64,000 nucleotides of DNA from Branchiostoma lanceolatum (taxonomy: Eukaryota > Chordata > Leptocardii > Amphioxiformes > Branchiostomatidae). The stretch lies in assembly GCF_035083965.1 (NCBI RefSeq), contig NC_089724.1, positions 15,108,910-15,172,909 of the forward strand, read 5' to 3'. Within the stretch, counting starts at the first letter, position 1, and every line of letters begins with the position of its first letter. A program made the position numbers and the translations under genes. Below, piece after piece: positions 38,304 to 50,248 of this stretch. The notes under the pieces were generated by a model, which searched no databases, was not told the DNA's origin, and worked only from the letters and a program-made list of their open reading frames with translations.

Positions 38304-41300
38304 ATGGACTACCAAAGTGAGCAGAATGATGAAAAAGGAGCTTTGCAAGCTATCTTTGAAGAAGATTTCACCGGTGAGTGTAGCAAAATAGTTGGAGCAG
38401 CTTCTGATGATGTGGACAACAACAACATTAACCCCCCTCCCCCTAAAATTTGTATATGACACGCCCACTAATTGATTAATTCTCTGAGCTGAGAAATCTA
38501 AAAATAAAGGTACTTTTATAATTTTGTATCCAGTCTTGTAAGAGAAAAGAAATACCAGTATTGAGTTTTTCTATGATTTTTTGAGAACATGAATATGGAA
38601 ATGTATTGATTACTAAACAGTAAATGTAGTTTATAATGCTTAATAATTAATGTCTTAATATTATGATATTTACACCATTCTTTCCCAACTGATAGACCTG
38701 GCTACAACGCCATGCAGTTTTATGTTAAAGCTGAAGGACATGGAAGTCCAACTTTCAGGTATTATTAATTAAAGAATGATAACCAATATACGTTATATAG
38801 TTTTAAGTTCAATATTTACATTCCTTTAAAAAGGAAACTAACTAGATATATAACATTAATGAAGGCTACATCATTGGGGCAATCTGGGGTTTGATTTTAA
38901 TATGTGATAGAATTTGTCAAGAATGCTTAAACTAAGTACCGATGAATTGTGGGTGTCAAATAATGTGCTGCTAAACAAAAAATTAAGGCAACCAATTACG
39001 CTTCGTAAAAAATATTCCGGTTCCGAATAATGGTCGCTACACCTCACAGAAAAATACATGACTACCATCATGTACAAGACTACTCACAGATTACAGTATT
39101 TACACTGAAGTGATTTTACCCCCTCTTCTTCCATTATTCTCTGTAGGTCCCTTGTATGTAAAGATAACATACAAGGAGAGATACCCAGACGAGGCCCCAG
39201 ATATAGACATCCCTCTGCGCTCTCAGGTTCTCACAACCCAGCAACATGCAGACTTGCTCAGCCATCTGAAAACAATTGTAGGTAGAGCACATATAACAAA
39301 TTTTCTACATGATTATGTTGTCAGCACTTTACTCAAAGAGCTGAGTCATCTAACATCTAACTCTGAGTCTTTATGACAATAATACGGAAGCGACTGCAAC
39401 TATATAATGTGAACTGAGCTACAAAAGATATGTTTATTGTCACACTGTTACTAGTACATAATGGCTCTGACTCTGTTTCTCTCTAATACCCAGGCAGAAG
39501 AGAGTGTTGGCATGGCCATGGTGTTTACACTAGTGGAGGCAGCCAGAGACTGGAATAACCAAAACGTGTGTCCAAACACACCCGATCAGGAAACGCCGCA
39601 GGTACAAATAATACACATTATTGTGTTGTGCACATTTGGTGGGCAGCATAATAAAACTGCAAAAACACAGACGAACAGGCAGACCAAAACCTCCCCTTGA
39701 ATAAGTAGCCTCATCCATTGACCGCATGACCTGGAATGTCTGTCTGCTGTCAGCCAAGCAAGATTGATAAATGAAGAAATCTGTTTGGCTTTTATTGTCC
39801 ATGTTACAGGACCAGACAGAAGAAAAACCAACAGACATCTCAGATATGTTGTCCTCACCGGTGGAGGTTACCGACAGTAGAAACACTGGAGGTCGCTGGA
39901 ACTTTGTGATTGGACTTGTGGTAAGGTCAATGTTAACATTCTTACCAATAAAAACAAGTGTGATATCATTCCATAATATCATTAAAGAAAAAAAAACGCC
40001 ATGAAATTCCTTACTTATAGTAGTATATTTAAGGTTCAAATCCAAACTCATGAAAGAAGACAGAAGAAATACAGCATTTTTTCCTAATTGCAGTTATCTG
40101 CAAATAAAAGAGGACTTGATAAACTTGTTGTTATATACTGGTATCACACTAACCGATGGTTACACTTACAGTGCCATAAAAAATCATTATTAAACTCTTT
40201 TTGACACATATGTGTGTGTGTTTTTTTGTTCTCTCAGGAGTTTCTTAAAAAAATATCGCAACACTTTGTTCATTGGTGCTGAATTGTCCTTGTATAATTT
40301 CTTCTCTAGGGTAAGCCATCAGCTGGGAAGTCTACCTTTTTCAATGCAGCCTTGGCCCAGAACCAGGCTAAAACTGCTGCCCATCCCTTCACTACTATAG
40401 AGCCCAACTTTGGCACTGCCTACTTCAGTGTACCGTGTCCATGTGCCAAGATGGACCATCGATGTGAAGCAGGTAATTTTTAATGATTACAAATGTATGC
40501 ACTTGTACTTTTGTGTACAGGGGAGCTAATCTCCAAGCAGATGTTGGAATGGAACATATACATGTATGTAGTTTTCTGACTGCCAGGCTTTTTTGACAGC
40601 CACCCTGTGACCCCAAGTCCAGATCTTAACACCCAACATCTAGATCTGCTTTGAGGCTGTGAGAGATTAGCCTGGCAACCAGAAAACATTGATGTTTTCC
40701 ATCCATACATCTTAATAGAAAATTTAAGATTTAAGTAATCCTGATCAGTAGTTAAATGTATTGTGAATGACTTGCATATTCTTCTGGAAATATTTTCATC
40801 TTCTTTGACAGCCTATGGCCATAACTACAAAGGTGAGAGACTGCTACCTGTGCTGCTGAAAGATGTTGCAGGGTTAGTTCCTGGGGCAGCCGATGGCAAA
40901 GGTAGAGGAAACAGGTAAAACAAAAATTGTGTACAATTTAGCACTTGGTCTTTAACAGAATACGCCAATTGTTAGGGCTATCTAGATTTGATTGGCTTAG
41001 GAAATGATGATTTTTAACTTTTTAACTAGGAAATGATTAACCAGTAAGAACAGGTGTTAATGATAAAGGCTTTGATATAGAAATTTCCATGGTTGCAGAG
41101 GTTCATGTGCTCTTCCCTTTGAGGTATGTGTATCATACTTTTTTGGACATAGAATACTCAAGTAATAGACCGAATCTGGCTGCCCATCACAATTAACAGT
41201 TCAGCCAATGATAACCTGGCAATAAGTGGTTCGACCTATGAGAGAGTGGCTACATGTCTGCCAAGTATTTGCATTTTCATTTTTTTAAGAAAGGTGGACA

Positions 41301-44300
41301 GGTATGGGATTGGTATAAAAGTATATTGTGCTGCTGTAGTTATTCAGCACCTAATCTTGTAACTTAATTAACATTCGGATTGACAATGATCCACCTCTGT
41401 CCCTTGCCAGGTTCTTGAATGACCTGTTAGATGCTGATGTGCTGATACACATCATCGATGCATCGGGACAGACGGACGAGAATGGGGAGGAAACTATAGG
41501 GTACGATCCAACTAAGGATGTCAGGTGGCTCAATATTGAAATACAGTAAGTCATGATACATTGTCAGGAATTATACAGTCACTCAAACCTGGTCTGCCAA
41601 CCGCTGTCTACTTATACCCTGTCCTTGGTGCTGAAGTGAAATCTCACAGCTTTTACCATGTTTTAAAGTGTTATTGTAGTATTTCTTTTCTCCAAATGGC
41701 ACATGCATAAATGAATGTTGATACTATATCTTCATGATGACATATATCCATTTCTATTTCTTCTCCTGCCACCATATTAATAGTAACTGTACACAGTAAT
41801 GCAATGTAGGATAAATCAAGCAACTGGATAGATGAAAGATAGTAGATGCTATCTGAAATGTCTGACTCTTGAGAGGATTTATCTAGTGGCTTGATTCATT
41901 CTGTATTGCCTGTCATCCATGTTCTACCTGGATGTCCAACCTTCATCAATGTAGCAGTAAGTGTTGATTGACACAATTATCCTATAGTCGCTGGATCTAT
42001 GACAACATTATGAACAAGTGGGAGACCATTGTGAAGAGACCTCTGAAGCTGCTGGACATGTTTTCTGGGTACCACGCCTCCAGATCTGTCATCCAAGCAG
42101 CCTTCACCGCAGCTGGCATCGATACAAGGTACAGCATTCAGCAAAAGAAGCCAGAGAGAGTAAATTTGAGATTTGTTCATATCACATTACGAAGTTTTTG
42201 CATTGATTTTGCTAGAATTGAAATGCCAACTTCTCATCCTAGCCCCTTGTATATCATCTGACCAACTTTTAGGAGTCATATTTCTACTGTCCATATCCAT
42301 CCATCCATTCATCCGTCCGTCCGTCTCATAGCTGTGCATATACATGATTATTGCTTTTACTTTTGGCAATCAGAATGGCAAGTTAATGAAGTACAACCCA
42401 GAAGGTATTACCATAAGCAAATATATATCCTTTCATCTAGCCTCATAGTTAGTCATGATAAGCTCATGTCTACACTCCTCTTTATTTAGTTTATTTGGTT
42501 AGTCTTTCAGAGTGGACTAAATGACCAACTTCCACAGCTTGAGTTTTGTCCATGGTGCTGAAGTGATAGTCCATCCGAGTGTGAGTGGATCAAACCAATA
42601 AGTATGGTCTTGTGCAGCTCAAAATACAAGACTGGGACATTATGCAATGAGGCAGATAACATGCTGTGTGCCACAAAACAAACAAACCAAACAAACAAAC
42701 AAACAAATCAAGGCACAGATTTTCTGAAGTTGTGTTTGTTCAATAGAAAGCTAGTGGAGACCCTGCCTGGATGGGACGTAGGTGTCCTCCACAAACTGGT
42801 GACTGAGTTCATCAGGATCCGTTTCCCCATGGTGCTGGGACTCAACAAGTCCGACCTGCCAGAGGCAGAGAACAACATACAGAGGTGTGTTCACTTTGAA
42901 AAATCTAAAATAAATTAGTTTTGCCCTTAGTGCTGAAGTGAAAGGCCAGGTGTTTTGTATCACACTGTGAACACTACAGTGTAAGTAGTTAAGCTAGGAG
43001 TGAATAACTCTGCCTCTACATGTCAAGATTCAAATCAATCTATTCAAGTGGTTACACACACAGAATTGTAATTTGATGACATTATTTCTAAAAGATTAAC
43101 AATTAGCCAGTTTGGAACCTGGCACTGGGGCTTGCAAAGGTTTATGGTTTGTACAAACATCAATCTATGGTTGAATAACATAATAAGAAAATGTTACGTT
43201 GTATTTTGGTGTCACTGGTGTTATTCATTTGCCCTTTTGTACATGTAGGATTGAGGAGGCCTATCCAAATGCAGCTGTCATGAGTATGAGTGCCCTGAGT
43301 GAATGTAAGCTGCAGGAGTTACAGAGGGATGGTTTCCTGCATTACTGTTATGGAGAACCCTCCTTCATGACTGACGACGAATTCCTTAGACCTCTGCCTT
43401 CCACAACAACCGGGGAACTGGACAGGATACAAAACAATGTACTTTCAAAGTACGTCAGTCACAGCAGTTAATTTTTTTCTATTTCATCTTTGATGATTTG
43501 ATGCTCAAACTATGTTCTGTTTATTCCATTTTTATCTGATTCACATGATGTTTTAGCTGGAACAAGAAATGTACAGGGCCCATGCATAATATGATATATA
43601 TACGTTTGGGTAGAGATTGCAATCTGGCAGAATCATGGTCAGAACTTTTTTTTAAACTTCAATTTATGTTAGGTCAGAGGTCAATGAATTGAATTGAAAC
43701 TCAAGGTTTATGAGTGAAAGACCTTTGTAACACATTCCTAGCATCCTGATAGGAGTCTCTGTCGACAGACAGAGACTTGAGACATTCTACTGATAGAATT
43801 GACAATTCTACCAGATTGCAACCCCTCAACATATGTGTTCCATCAGATAGGTTGAACTTCTTGGTTGCTTGTGTAACATTTCCTGAAGAAGATTGACAAT
43901 GCTGATACTGTGTTATTATTACTAGGTTTGGTTCTACCAATGTCCACAATGCCCTGAACCTTGCTGTGTCTCTCAAGTCACCCATCTTTGCCTTCCCTGT
44001 AAAAGACTTGGACACACTCATGTCACTGGACCACAGGCAGAAGGGAGAGGCACCCGGGGTGCTTAAGGTACAGACAAGGGCTTTAGACAAGGAAATCCAC
44101 ACTTAAACATCAAAGTTCTTAACCATATAGTGATGAATGGGTTCTCATTATCAGTGGCTTGTTTGTGTGTGGACCAGGGTTTGACATAGATGCTGGATTT
44201 TGATGATATTTGGTACATTTTATGTACTACTAGGTTGGTGATGCTATCCCAAAGATACTTGTCATTTGTGGGCCTCCCATGCTTTCCTCAGTACAGGAAC

Positions 44301-45175
44301 ACAAATATTTTTAAAATATATTTTCTGTTTTAGACATGTATCTGTTAGTACCAGGAAGAAGTGCTATTTTTCTGGGTCCCCAAACAGCTTGTTTGTAATG
44401 TTGACTATGCCTGATATTACTCTAACTATTCAATACATAGCACTTGAACTTCTTGTGACTCGCAATTATGCTTTGTGTCATTTTCAATGGCCAGCACTAA
44501 CTTGTATATCATTGTCACCCCCCTTCAGGACTGCATGGTCCTGAGACCAGGTACTACAGTGGGCCACCTGCACACAGTGTTGGTACATGCTCTAGAGCTT
44601 TTGAAGGGAACATTTGTCCGAGCGGAGGTATTTCTGAATAGTTTTACTACGCATACATCTACACGTTGTTGCATGTGACTTCCACATTGCTCAACCCTTG
44701 CGAAATGCTGCCCTAATGCTCAAGGTTTTGTTGTTGCTGTTGTCTGGCATTGGTGCCGTTTCCCTAGGCAGTTTCACAGTAATTATGACTGAGATCATAC
44801 TTTGCTGCAGTCTAGGAGAATGAATGATAAATGATTGTTAATGTCAGTGCAGCATTGATGCTAAATTGTCAAGGGATCTGGACTGAGGTGGCATCAATGC
44901 CAAAAATGCCAGACCAGTCCTGACCAGTTGGTATTACATATTTTACACTCATATCTTCTCAACTGTTATTTGTTTTTTTAGATATGATTGATTGCTTGAT
45001 TGATTGATTGATTGGTTGATTACCTGTGGATACTTTTTAAAGTCGTATTTCACATGTCTTCCTACAGGCAAGAGAAATCAACGGTGACAAACGTGTTGTG
45101 AGGAAGGATGAAGTCATTGGTCCATCAAACAATGTCATCAAAATTATGACATCTCCAAAATCTTCTCACTCCTAG
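38304..45175 (+). CDS. RWD domain fused to Ygr210-type Obg-family GTPase
   Basis: Fourteen exons keep frame to give 570 aa: 38304-38373, 38696-38758, 39147-39277, 39494-39601, 39810-39920, 40310-40472, 40812-40914, 41411-41545, 41988-42128, 42747-42884, 43249-43449, 43926-44067, 44529-44627, 45068-45175. Residues 1-125 form an RWD domain close to RWDD1 ([45 protein letters not shown]), then an acidic linker. Residues 155-570 are an entire Ygr210/OLA1-like GTPase: G1 GKPSAGKS (162-169), G2 HPFTT (about 186-190), G3 DVAG (233-236), G4 NKSD (375-378), G5-like MSALSE, the family block [15 protein letters not shown], and a C-terminal TGS domain ([14 protein letters not shown]). NKxD predicts GTP specificity, unlike the NMSE of OLA1. 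The substrate is unknown; a ribosome-associated role is inferred from relatives. An in-frame ATG at 39771 in intron 4 could start a GTPase-only form. Confidence 0.88.
41812..41960. repeat. Degenerate hairpin repeat (sibling of 45779-45861)
   Basis: AATCAAGCAACTGGATAG at 41814-41831 faces TATCTAGTGGCTTGATT at about 41879-41895. It is followed by TACCTGGATGTCCAACCTTC at about 41926, which also follows the 45.8-kb hairpin. A half-copy (TATCCAGTTGCTTGAGTA) occurs near 32296. Confidence 0.5.
43610..43850. repeat. Degenerate inverted repeat in GTPase intron
   Basis: AGATTGCAATCTGGCAGAAT at about 43613 faces ATTCTACCAGATTGCAACC at about 43803. A second short palindrome (GTCTCTGTCGACAGACAGAGAC) lies at about 43753-43774. 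A related phrase occurs at 18312-18372. Confidence 0.4.
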
Positions 45176-45778
45176 AATATCTTGCATATTAGCTGTACAT
45201 ACTTTTTTTTGGAATGTGCCCTATACAAAATATCATAATACACTTTTTAAAATTTTTTACGATCATGAGCAATGAAAAAAGTACATTTGACAATACTGTA
45301 TGTAGTTACATGTTTGAAGTTTGGAAAACTCAACGACTAACACAGAGGAATGACTTCATAACTTAGCTGTGTTAACCTTTGAAACAAGGGACACACAGGG
45401 TGCCTGGGTATTTCTTTTGGCCACTTATGATATGCAGTGGTGAATGAAGAGATCAAACTTATGTTGTCTTCCATAAACAAGTGCAATTTGAACACCATAG
45501 GAAATCTATTTTTAGATCAACTGATTAGACTTCTGCTCAACAGAATATTTTAGCTAAAAGCAATTAATATATTCAGAATGATTAAAAAATGTCTGATTTA
45601 GATGCCTCAAACAAGATAAGGAGGAATCCAGATATACAAATGTAAAATATTATATTTTCGTAAAATCAGCAATGATCTAAGTTGATTTTCTCCTATAATG
45701 TAAAGTTTCTGAAATATTTTTTAGTTCCATAATAGTAGTCATGACATGTACTTGACAGCTAACATAGCTATTTTATAT
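45176..45778 (+). other. 3' UTR of the RWD-GTPase gene
   Basis: AT-rich, non-coding. The first AATAAA that I noted on this strand is at 45971-45976, beyond the palindrome at 45779-45861. Confidence 0.45.
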
Positions 45779-45861
45779 GCCAAAAATAATTACTCAAGCA
45801 ACTGGATAAAGTTTTGAAAGTTTCAAAACTTTATCCAGTTGCTTGAGTAATTATTTTTGGC
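45779..45861. repeat. Perfect 41-base palindrome with 1-base loop
   Basis: Arms 45779-45819 and 45821-45861 are exact reverse complements around a single G at 45820. The arm begins GCCAAAAATAATTACTCAAG. This is a hairpin repeat, seen in decayed form elsewhere in the window. If the AATAAA at 45971 is used, the palindrome would be transcribed in the GTPase 3' UTR. Confidence 0.85.
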
Positions 45862-46429
45862 GTATCTTACTACCTGGATGTCTAACTTTCATCAACGTAT
45901 AGCTATTTTATGTTTTTAGAAAAATAGCTAAAAGACACAATTATGTTTGATAGTCATGATTATGCATGTCAATAAAACTAAATTGTGAATTATAGATAGA
46001 ACCTAATTGAAAATTCAATATAAAGGTCCTGACAAGTGCATTGATATCATAATACAAAAACAACTGGTGATCATGACTATGTAAAGTTCAAATATTCAGT
46101 GCCTTCAAGTTGTTGAACAAAAAGTATTTCAGTGTGCAATCGTTATTCAGTTCATGGAATTACAACAACATTGACAAGTTTCAATTTAGTAATGTTAAGT
46201 CATGACGTTGCAATGTTGTCATGTCAGCTGATACTTAGATATTACGTACACAATACTTTTAAGACGATAGATTTTATTGGACTGCTTTAAAGGATACTAG
46301 TACTACTCTAGTATATAAAGAGGTTTTAAATGACCTTATCTCAGTTCTCTATGTTTTTGTTGCGTAAATGGTATACCAATCCAAACCACATAACAATGGT
46401 TTCTGTATGTTACGTACGTGTACTAGCTG

Positions 46430-46560
46430 GGTAAGACCAGACAGATACGTTTGATCCTCTGAGTTAAGTGAGGGGAGTTAAGTGAGGATATTGTGGATCT
46501 AAACCCAGAACCTTTGGATTCCAAGTCAGTAACCCTAACCACGTACAAGGCCACCACATG
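46430..46560. repeat. Possible degenerate SINE
   Basis: TAAACCCAGAACCTTTGGAT, then CAAGTCAGTAACCCTAACCAC, resembles the reverse of a tRNA-derived SINE head (the GGTTCGA-type B box and anticodon arm). It is too decayed to be sure. Confidence 0.3.
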
Positions 46561-46569
46561 ACCGCATGA

Positions 46570-47105
46570 TTATATACTGCCTAATTCTCAGAAACCTTAG
46601 CTCCTCTATAAATATTCATCACCATTGTAATTACTACCATCATTTCCGTCTAAATTCTGAATTGGTCACAGCTCCGTGCGTAACATGCAGGACTTGTGCA
46701 AACGTCAATAGGGTTAGATGTTATAGCCTACACTCATTACATGGTTCAAAAACAGCATTACGAGTATTTCCTTTGACATCTTGGGACTTGATCAAGCTAC
46801 AGTGACCCGATTCAAGACAATAGGGTAAGAATGTGTTCCATACCATGTGTATACTGATTTTTGCATTGATTATTATAGTATGTTGCATCCACAGAGATTA
46901 ATGTTGGTATATGTTAAAAATGAGGATATTTATGAAATTGAATCCACCTATTGTGAAAAATCGGGACAAGGTAGCCATGATGGATAAAATACTTATTGTA
47001 CCTTGTCATTAGACTAAGATGCCAGAGAGGAAGTTCAAATCAAGCCAATTTACTGATAGTTAAACGTACTGTACTAGATCAACTTTACCAGACGGCACAC
47101 CTACA
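46570..47105. repeat. Duplicated flank A1 (paralogous to 51140-51690)
   Basis: Shared landmarks in the same order are ACTACCATCATTTCC, CTACACTCATTACATG, GACATCTT, CAAGCTACAGT, GGGTAAGAATGTGTT and TTGCATTGATTATTATA. Together with 49120-49650 it shows that the FAMeT/hevein region was duplicated. Confidence 0.75.
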
Positions 47106-47363
47106 AGTTGCGATAGAGGTCAAATTTGATTCTCTCAATATACCTCTGTCGGCGTCGTTCTTGTCGTATTGGTAAGCTTTGAATTAGTTTTGTCTAAAAT
47201 ATGTCATGATTTTTATCTACACTAGTGCGTTTTTATCCCCTAGGTTGCCTCCGCTATTTATCTGATTCTTAACTAACATTACTTGAAATTTGTTAACTCA
47301 ATGCAGTTTTGTAACCAATGTCAGATCTGTTATTCTTTGCAGATCATACTAAAGACGAGCATC

Positions 47364-48752
47364 ATGTATTCTGGATTTCTACTGGTGAATACACTGGCTT
47401 CAGTGGTTACCAGTCTGCCAGCCCCAACAAGCCAGGATCTCGCCTACAATAGTGAGTCATCTGAATATCCGATATAGCAGTTGTATGTATACAGGTGATC
47501 TTTCCTCGAATATGCAGACAATGAGAGAAACATGTATTAATATTGTAGATACACATGACGGTTGGGGCTTATATCTGGAACAGGTTTCAAACTTTTCAAA
47601 TTATATTGTGAAAGTACAAAAACAACTGTCATTTCAACATTTTTGATGTGGTTCCATTCAATTTTACGTCGTGTGAATCGTAATGTATGCACCGCACAAA
47701 ATCAGATCTTGAAGCGTAACCTAAACCATGCATAAAGGTGCCGTTTTCTCATTCGAATGAAGGAATAGAAACGCTAGGCATATACATGCTTCAAGGTGTG
47801 CTTTTTATGCAGTGATTCATGTTCTTTATTGATTAGGTGCAAATCTGCTACACCTAATGGAGCACATCTTCTTCCACCCTGATATCTGCCAAGAGAGATC
47901 CACAGACAGCACTTACAGGTACAGGTGGGACCTGAAGGGTATCGCCCCCTCACCTTTGACCTTTGAAGCCAGGGCCAGGAATGATGTCCGCATTGGTCTG
48001 TCTGCAGAGGACCGGGATCTCGACTACATGTACGAGATCGTCATTGGAGGTGACGGCAACACCAGGTCATTCATCCGCCGAGACGTGGGCGCTAGACTGG
48101 TAGAGGTTGACACACCAGGTAAAGACAAGTCTGTGGGAAGGTCTGCTACCAGATTCCACCAGTATTTGATGTCCAAACGTAGATGATTACAAAAATTATT
48201 GCAGACTGACGTGTATTATAACGTTAAAGGCTTGCCACTGATTTTCCACAAAATTTCATTTGAAGAAGACCAATACTGGTAAAGATTCAGAAGGATAACC
48301 AACAGCCTTACCTCTATGTCAGCAAAAGTAGTTGATTACGTGACATCTTTCCTTTCTGAGGCACCATGTTAGTTTGCATTACACACTGATTCTAAATAAT
48401 CCTCAAATTTGCCCTTCTTTTGCATACTTTTGATGCAGATATTTGATGTAGTTAATGGCAGGTGATGTTCTGTGTTACAAAGATGTAATACAGAATTCTG
48501 CAACTCTGTATGTCAATGCTGTGGGACAAGAGCATTACAGTTTTCAACTTTTTGTGTGTTGTAGGGATCCTCTCTGATACCGAATTTCGCGGCTTCTGGA
48601 TTGGCGGGTCGGTAGACGGGACCATCTCAGTCGGCAAACAAGGCGAACAGACCCCCTTCATGCAGTGGACCGATCCACATCCTCTACCTGTTATCTATGT
48701 CGGCTATACTACTGCCTATGGGAGTACTGGGGACTTCAAGTTTAGCTGTTGA
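47364..48752 (+). CDS. Small secreted Methyltransf_FA (FAMeT-like) domain protein
   Basis: Three exons (47364-47451, 47837-48118, 48565-48752) keep frame to give 185 aa. The N-terminus (MYSGFLLVNTLASVVTSLPA) is a likely signal peptide. The rest is one domain of the type named farnesoic acid O-methyltransferase (Methyltransf_FA): LTFEARARNDVRIGLSAED, YEIVIGGDGNTRSFIRR, FRGFWIGGSVDGTISVGKQG and VIYVGYTTAYGSTGDFKFSC. In animals this domain is a beta-sandwich found alone or in larger extracellular proteins. Despite the name, methyltransferase activity is not established for most members, and no S-adenosylmethionine motif is visible here. The gene lies between the two halves of duplicated flank A (46570-47105 and 49120-49650) and has no counterpart in flank B. 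Confidence 0.85.
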
Positions 48753-49660
48753 TGTTGAGTCTCGTGGCGCTTTGGTCCGTGTTATCATGGAGGTTTCTAT
48801 CATTCACCTATATGTATGTTTTTTTTTCTACCTCTCGGTGTAAGAAAAAGACATCTAACGTTATTATGTAAGTTTCCCTCTAGAGAACTAAATACCTTTC
48901 ACATACCGGCTGTGCCCTCATACAGTAAAACAGCAATACAACGTGAAATATGCAACATACAAGTGCAGAATATAGTAATAGGACATCGGTTCATTCAAAT
49001 ACATACTACAAACAAACTTACAACTGGACATACATATGTTAACGTTGTTTAGAGATCCGTACTTTAGGCACATCAGATCATTTCATAGTATTGCATTAAG
49101 TTTACAATATTTATTCAGATAAGCTATCCCCACTCAAAAATGGCTTCGTCTTATTTTGATAAGATTATAATTGCAAAGAAAAAGTTCTGTAAGCTAACTG
49201 GCCATTTCTAAATTGTATGGGAAGCTAGAGATCATAATTTTGGCTGCTTACACCCAAAACAACCGGTGTTTTAGAAAACTGGCCAGTTGTGCCCGCATGT
49301 TTGGAACGGAAGACTCACCGACACAAGGTCGTCACAATTACCATTATACTCAAGAGTAATGCAAATAATACTTAATTGCTATGTAATGGTCAGCCGTAAC
49401 GAGTAGTTACGGAGTTACGAGGGTTAATAATTTGAACCCTTCTGGAAACAAGTTTCGTTTTTAGCCGGATACCTTACAAGGATATGGCTATGCCAAAAAT
49501 ATGTTACAGTAATACATGCCTTCACGTACAAAGTGGTTTATTCGTAGCATAGTAGTATCATAAACTGTAAATGAAGTTCGAATAAGAATAAACGCTTGAA
49601 AGACGGAAAACGATTTCACATTTGTAAACAAAAGGTCCTATCTTTGAAAGGGCAATGTTC
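48753..49660. repeat. Intergenic; contains duplicated flank A2 (paralogous to 51935-52440)
   Basis: From about 49120 to 49650 shared landmarks are ATGGGAAG, GGTGTTTTAGAAAACTGGCC, TTGTGCCCGCATG, GTCACAATTAC, GGTCAGCCG, and CTTGAAAGACG before the hevein-like gene. AATAAA at 49587-49592 is conserved in both copies and may end the FAMeT transcript or be part of the downstream promoter. 48753-49120 is non-coding with nothing assignable. Confidence 0.65.
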
Positions 49661-49684
49661 CCGTTCATGCAAGAAGCTGAAACG

Positions 49685-50248
49685 ATGAAGAGAACTGCCT
49701 TCAAAGTAGCCACCCTGGTGGTACTTACGCTGATGTTGACTGTTCGGGGGCAGCAGTCGGAGCCACCGCCAGACGCCTTGGTTGTTCCAATTCACGAAGA
49801 CATCCCGGTGGAGAGTATCGACGATGGACTAAAAAAAAATGGGTGGCGCGCTAGATGGATTTTTCGGGTTGTTGAAGTTCATAGCTGACCAGAAACCAAC
49901 ACGTAAGTGGAATCTTCGTCACTGCATCTAAAATTTCTTCTGTCTGCAAACTGACCCTGATTTTTTGCTGAAACTAAACCTGAAAATAAAAGTTTTCACA
50001 TCCTTATTCTTTTGGGTCTCTTTTCTCCGATAGCCCCTCCGAAGTTTCGCAATGACTATCGATGCGGACCTGACTTCCCTGCAAAAGGCAGTAAAATTGC
50101 CCAATGTGACCCCGATGGAGTGTCCCCCTGCTGCTCCCCGTTTGGCTGGTGCGGCGAGACCGACAGGTTCTGTGACTGTGAGGGATGTATCGACTACAGT
50201 CGGCTGGCGACCGGCTCAGGTTCCGGGCCATCCTCCAGAAGTAAATGA
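49685..50248 (+). CDS. Hevein-like secreted protein 1, one-base frameshift in exon 1
   Basis: Exon 1 (49685-49902) starts with a signal peptide, MKRTAFKVATLVVLTLMLTV, nearly identical to that of gene 2. Exon 2 (50034-50248) encodes an eight-cysteine hevein-like (ChtBD1-type) domain: RCGPDFP, PCCSPFGWCGETDRFC, DCEGCIDY. The aromatic F/W/F positions match those that contact chitin in hevein. Exon 1 is 218 bases, whereas the paralogous exon is 217, and exon 2 needs phase 1. The reading frame therefore breaks, and the extra base most plausibly lies in the A9 run at 49831-49839. As written, translation stops at 49886-49888, inside exon 1, after 67 aa. A sequencing error, a polymorphism or a dying gene are all possible. 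Chitin binding is inferred. Confidence 0.7.

Noticed and set aside
39530-40051. 173-codon minus-strand frame
   Set aside because: Antisense to exons 4 and 5 of the RWD-GTPase gene, whose plus-strand frame is well supported.
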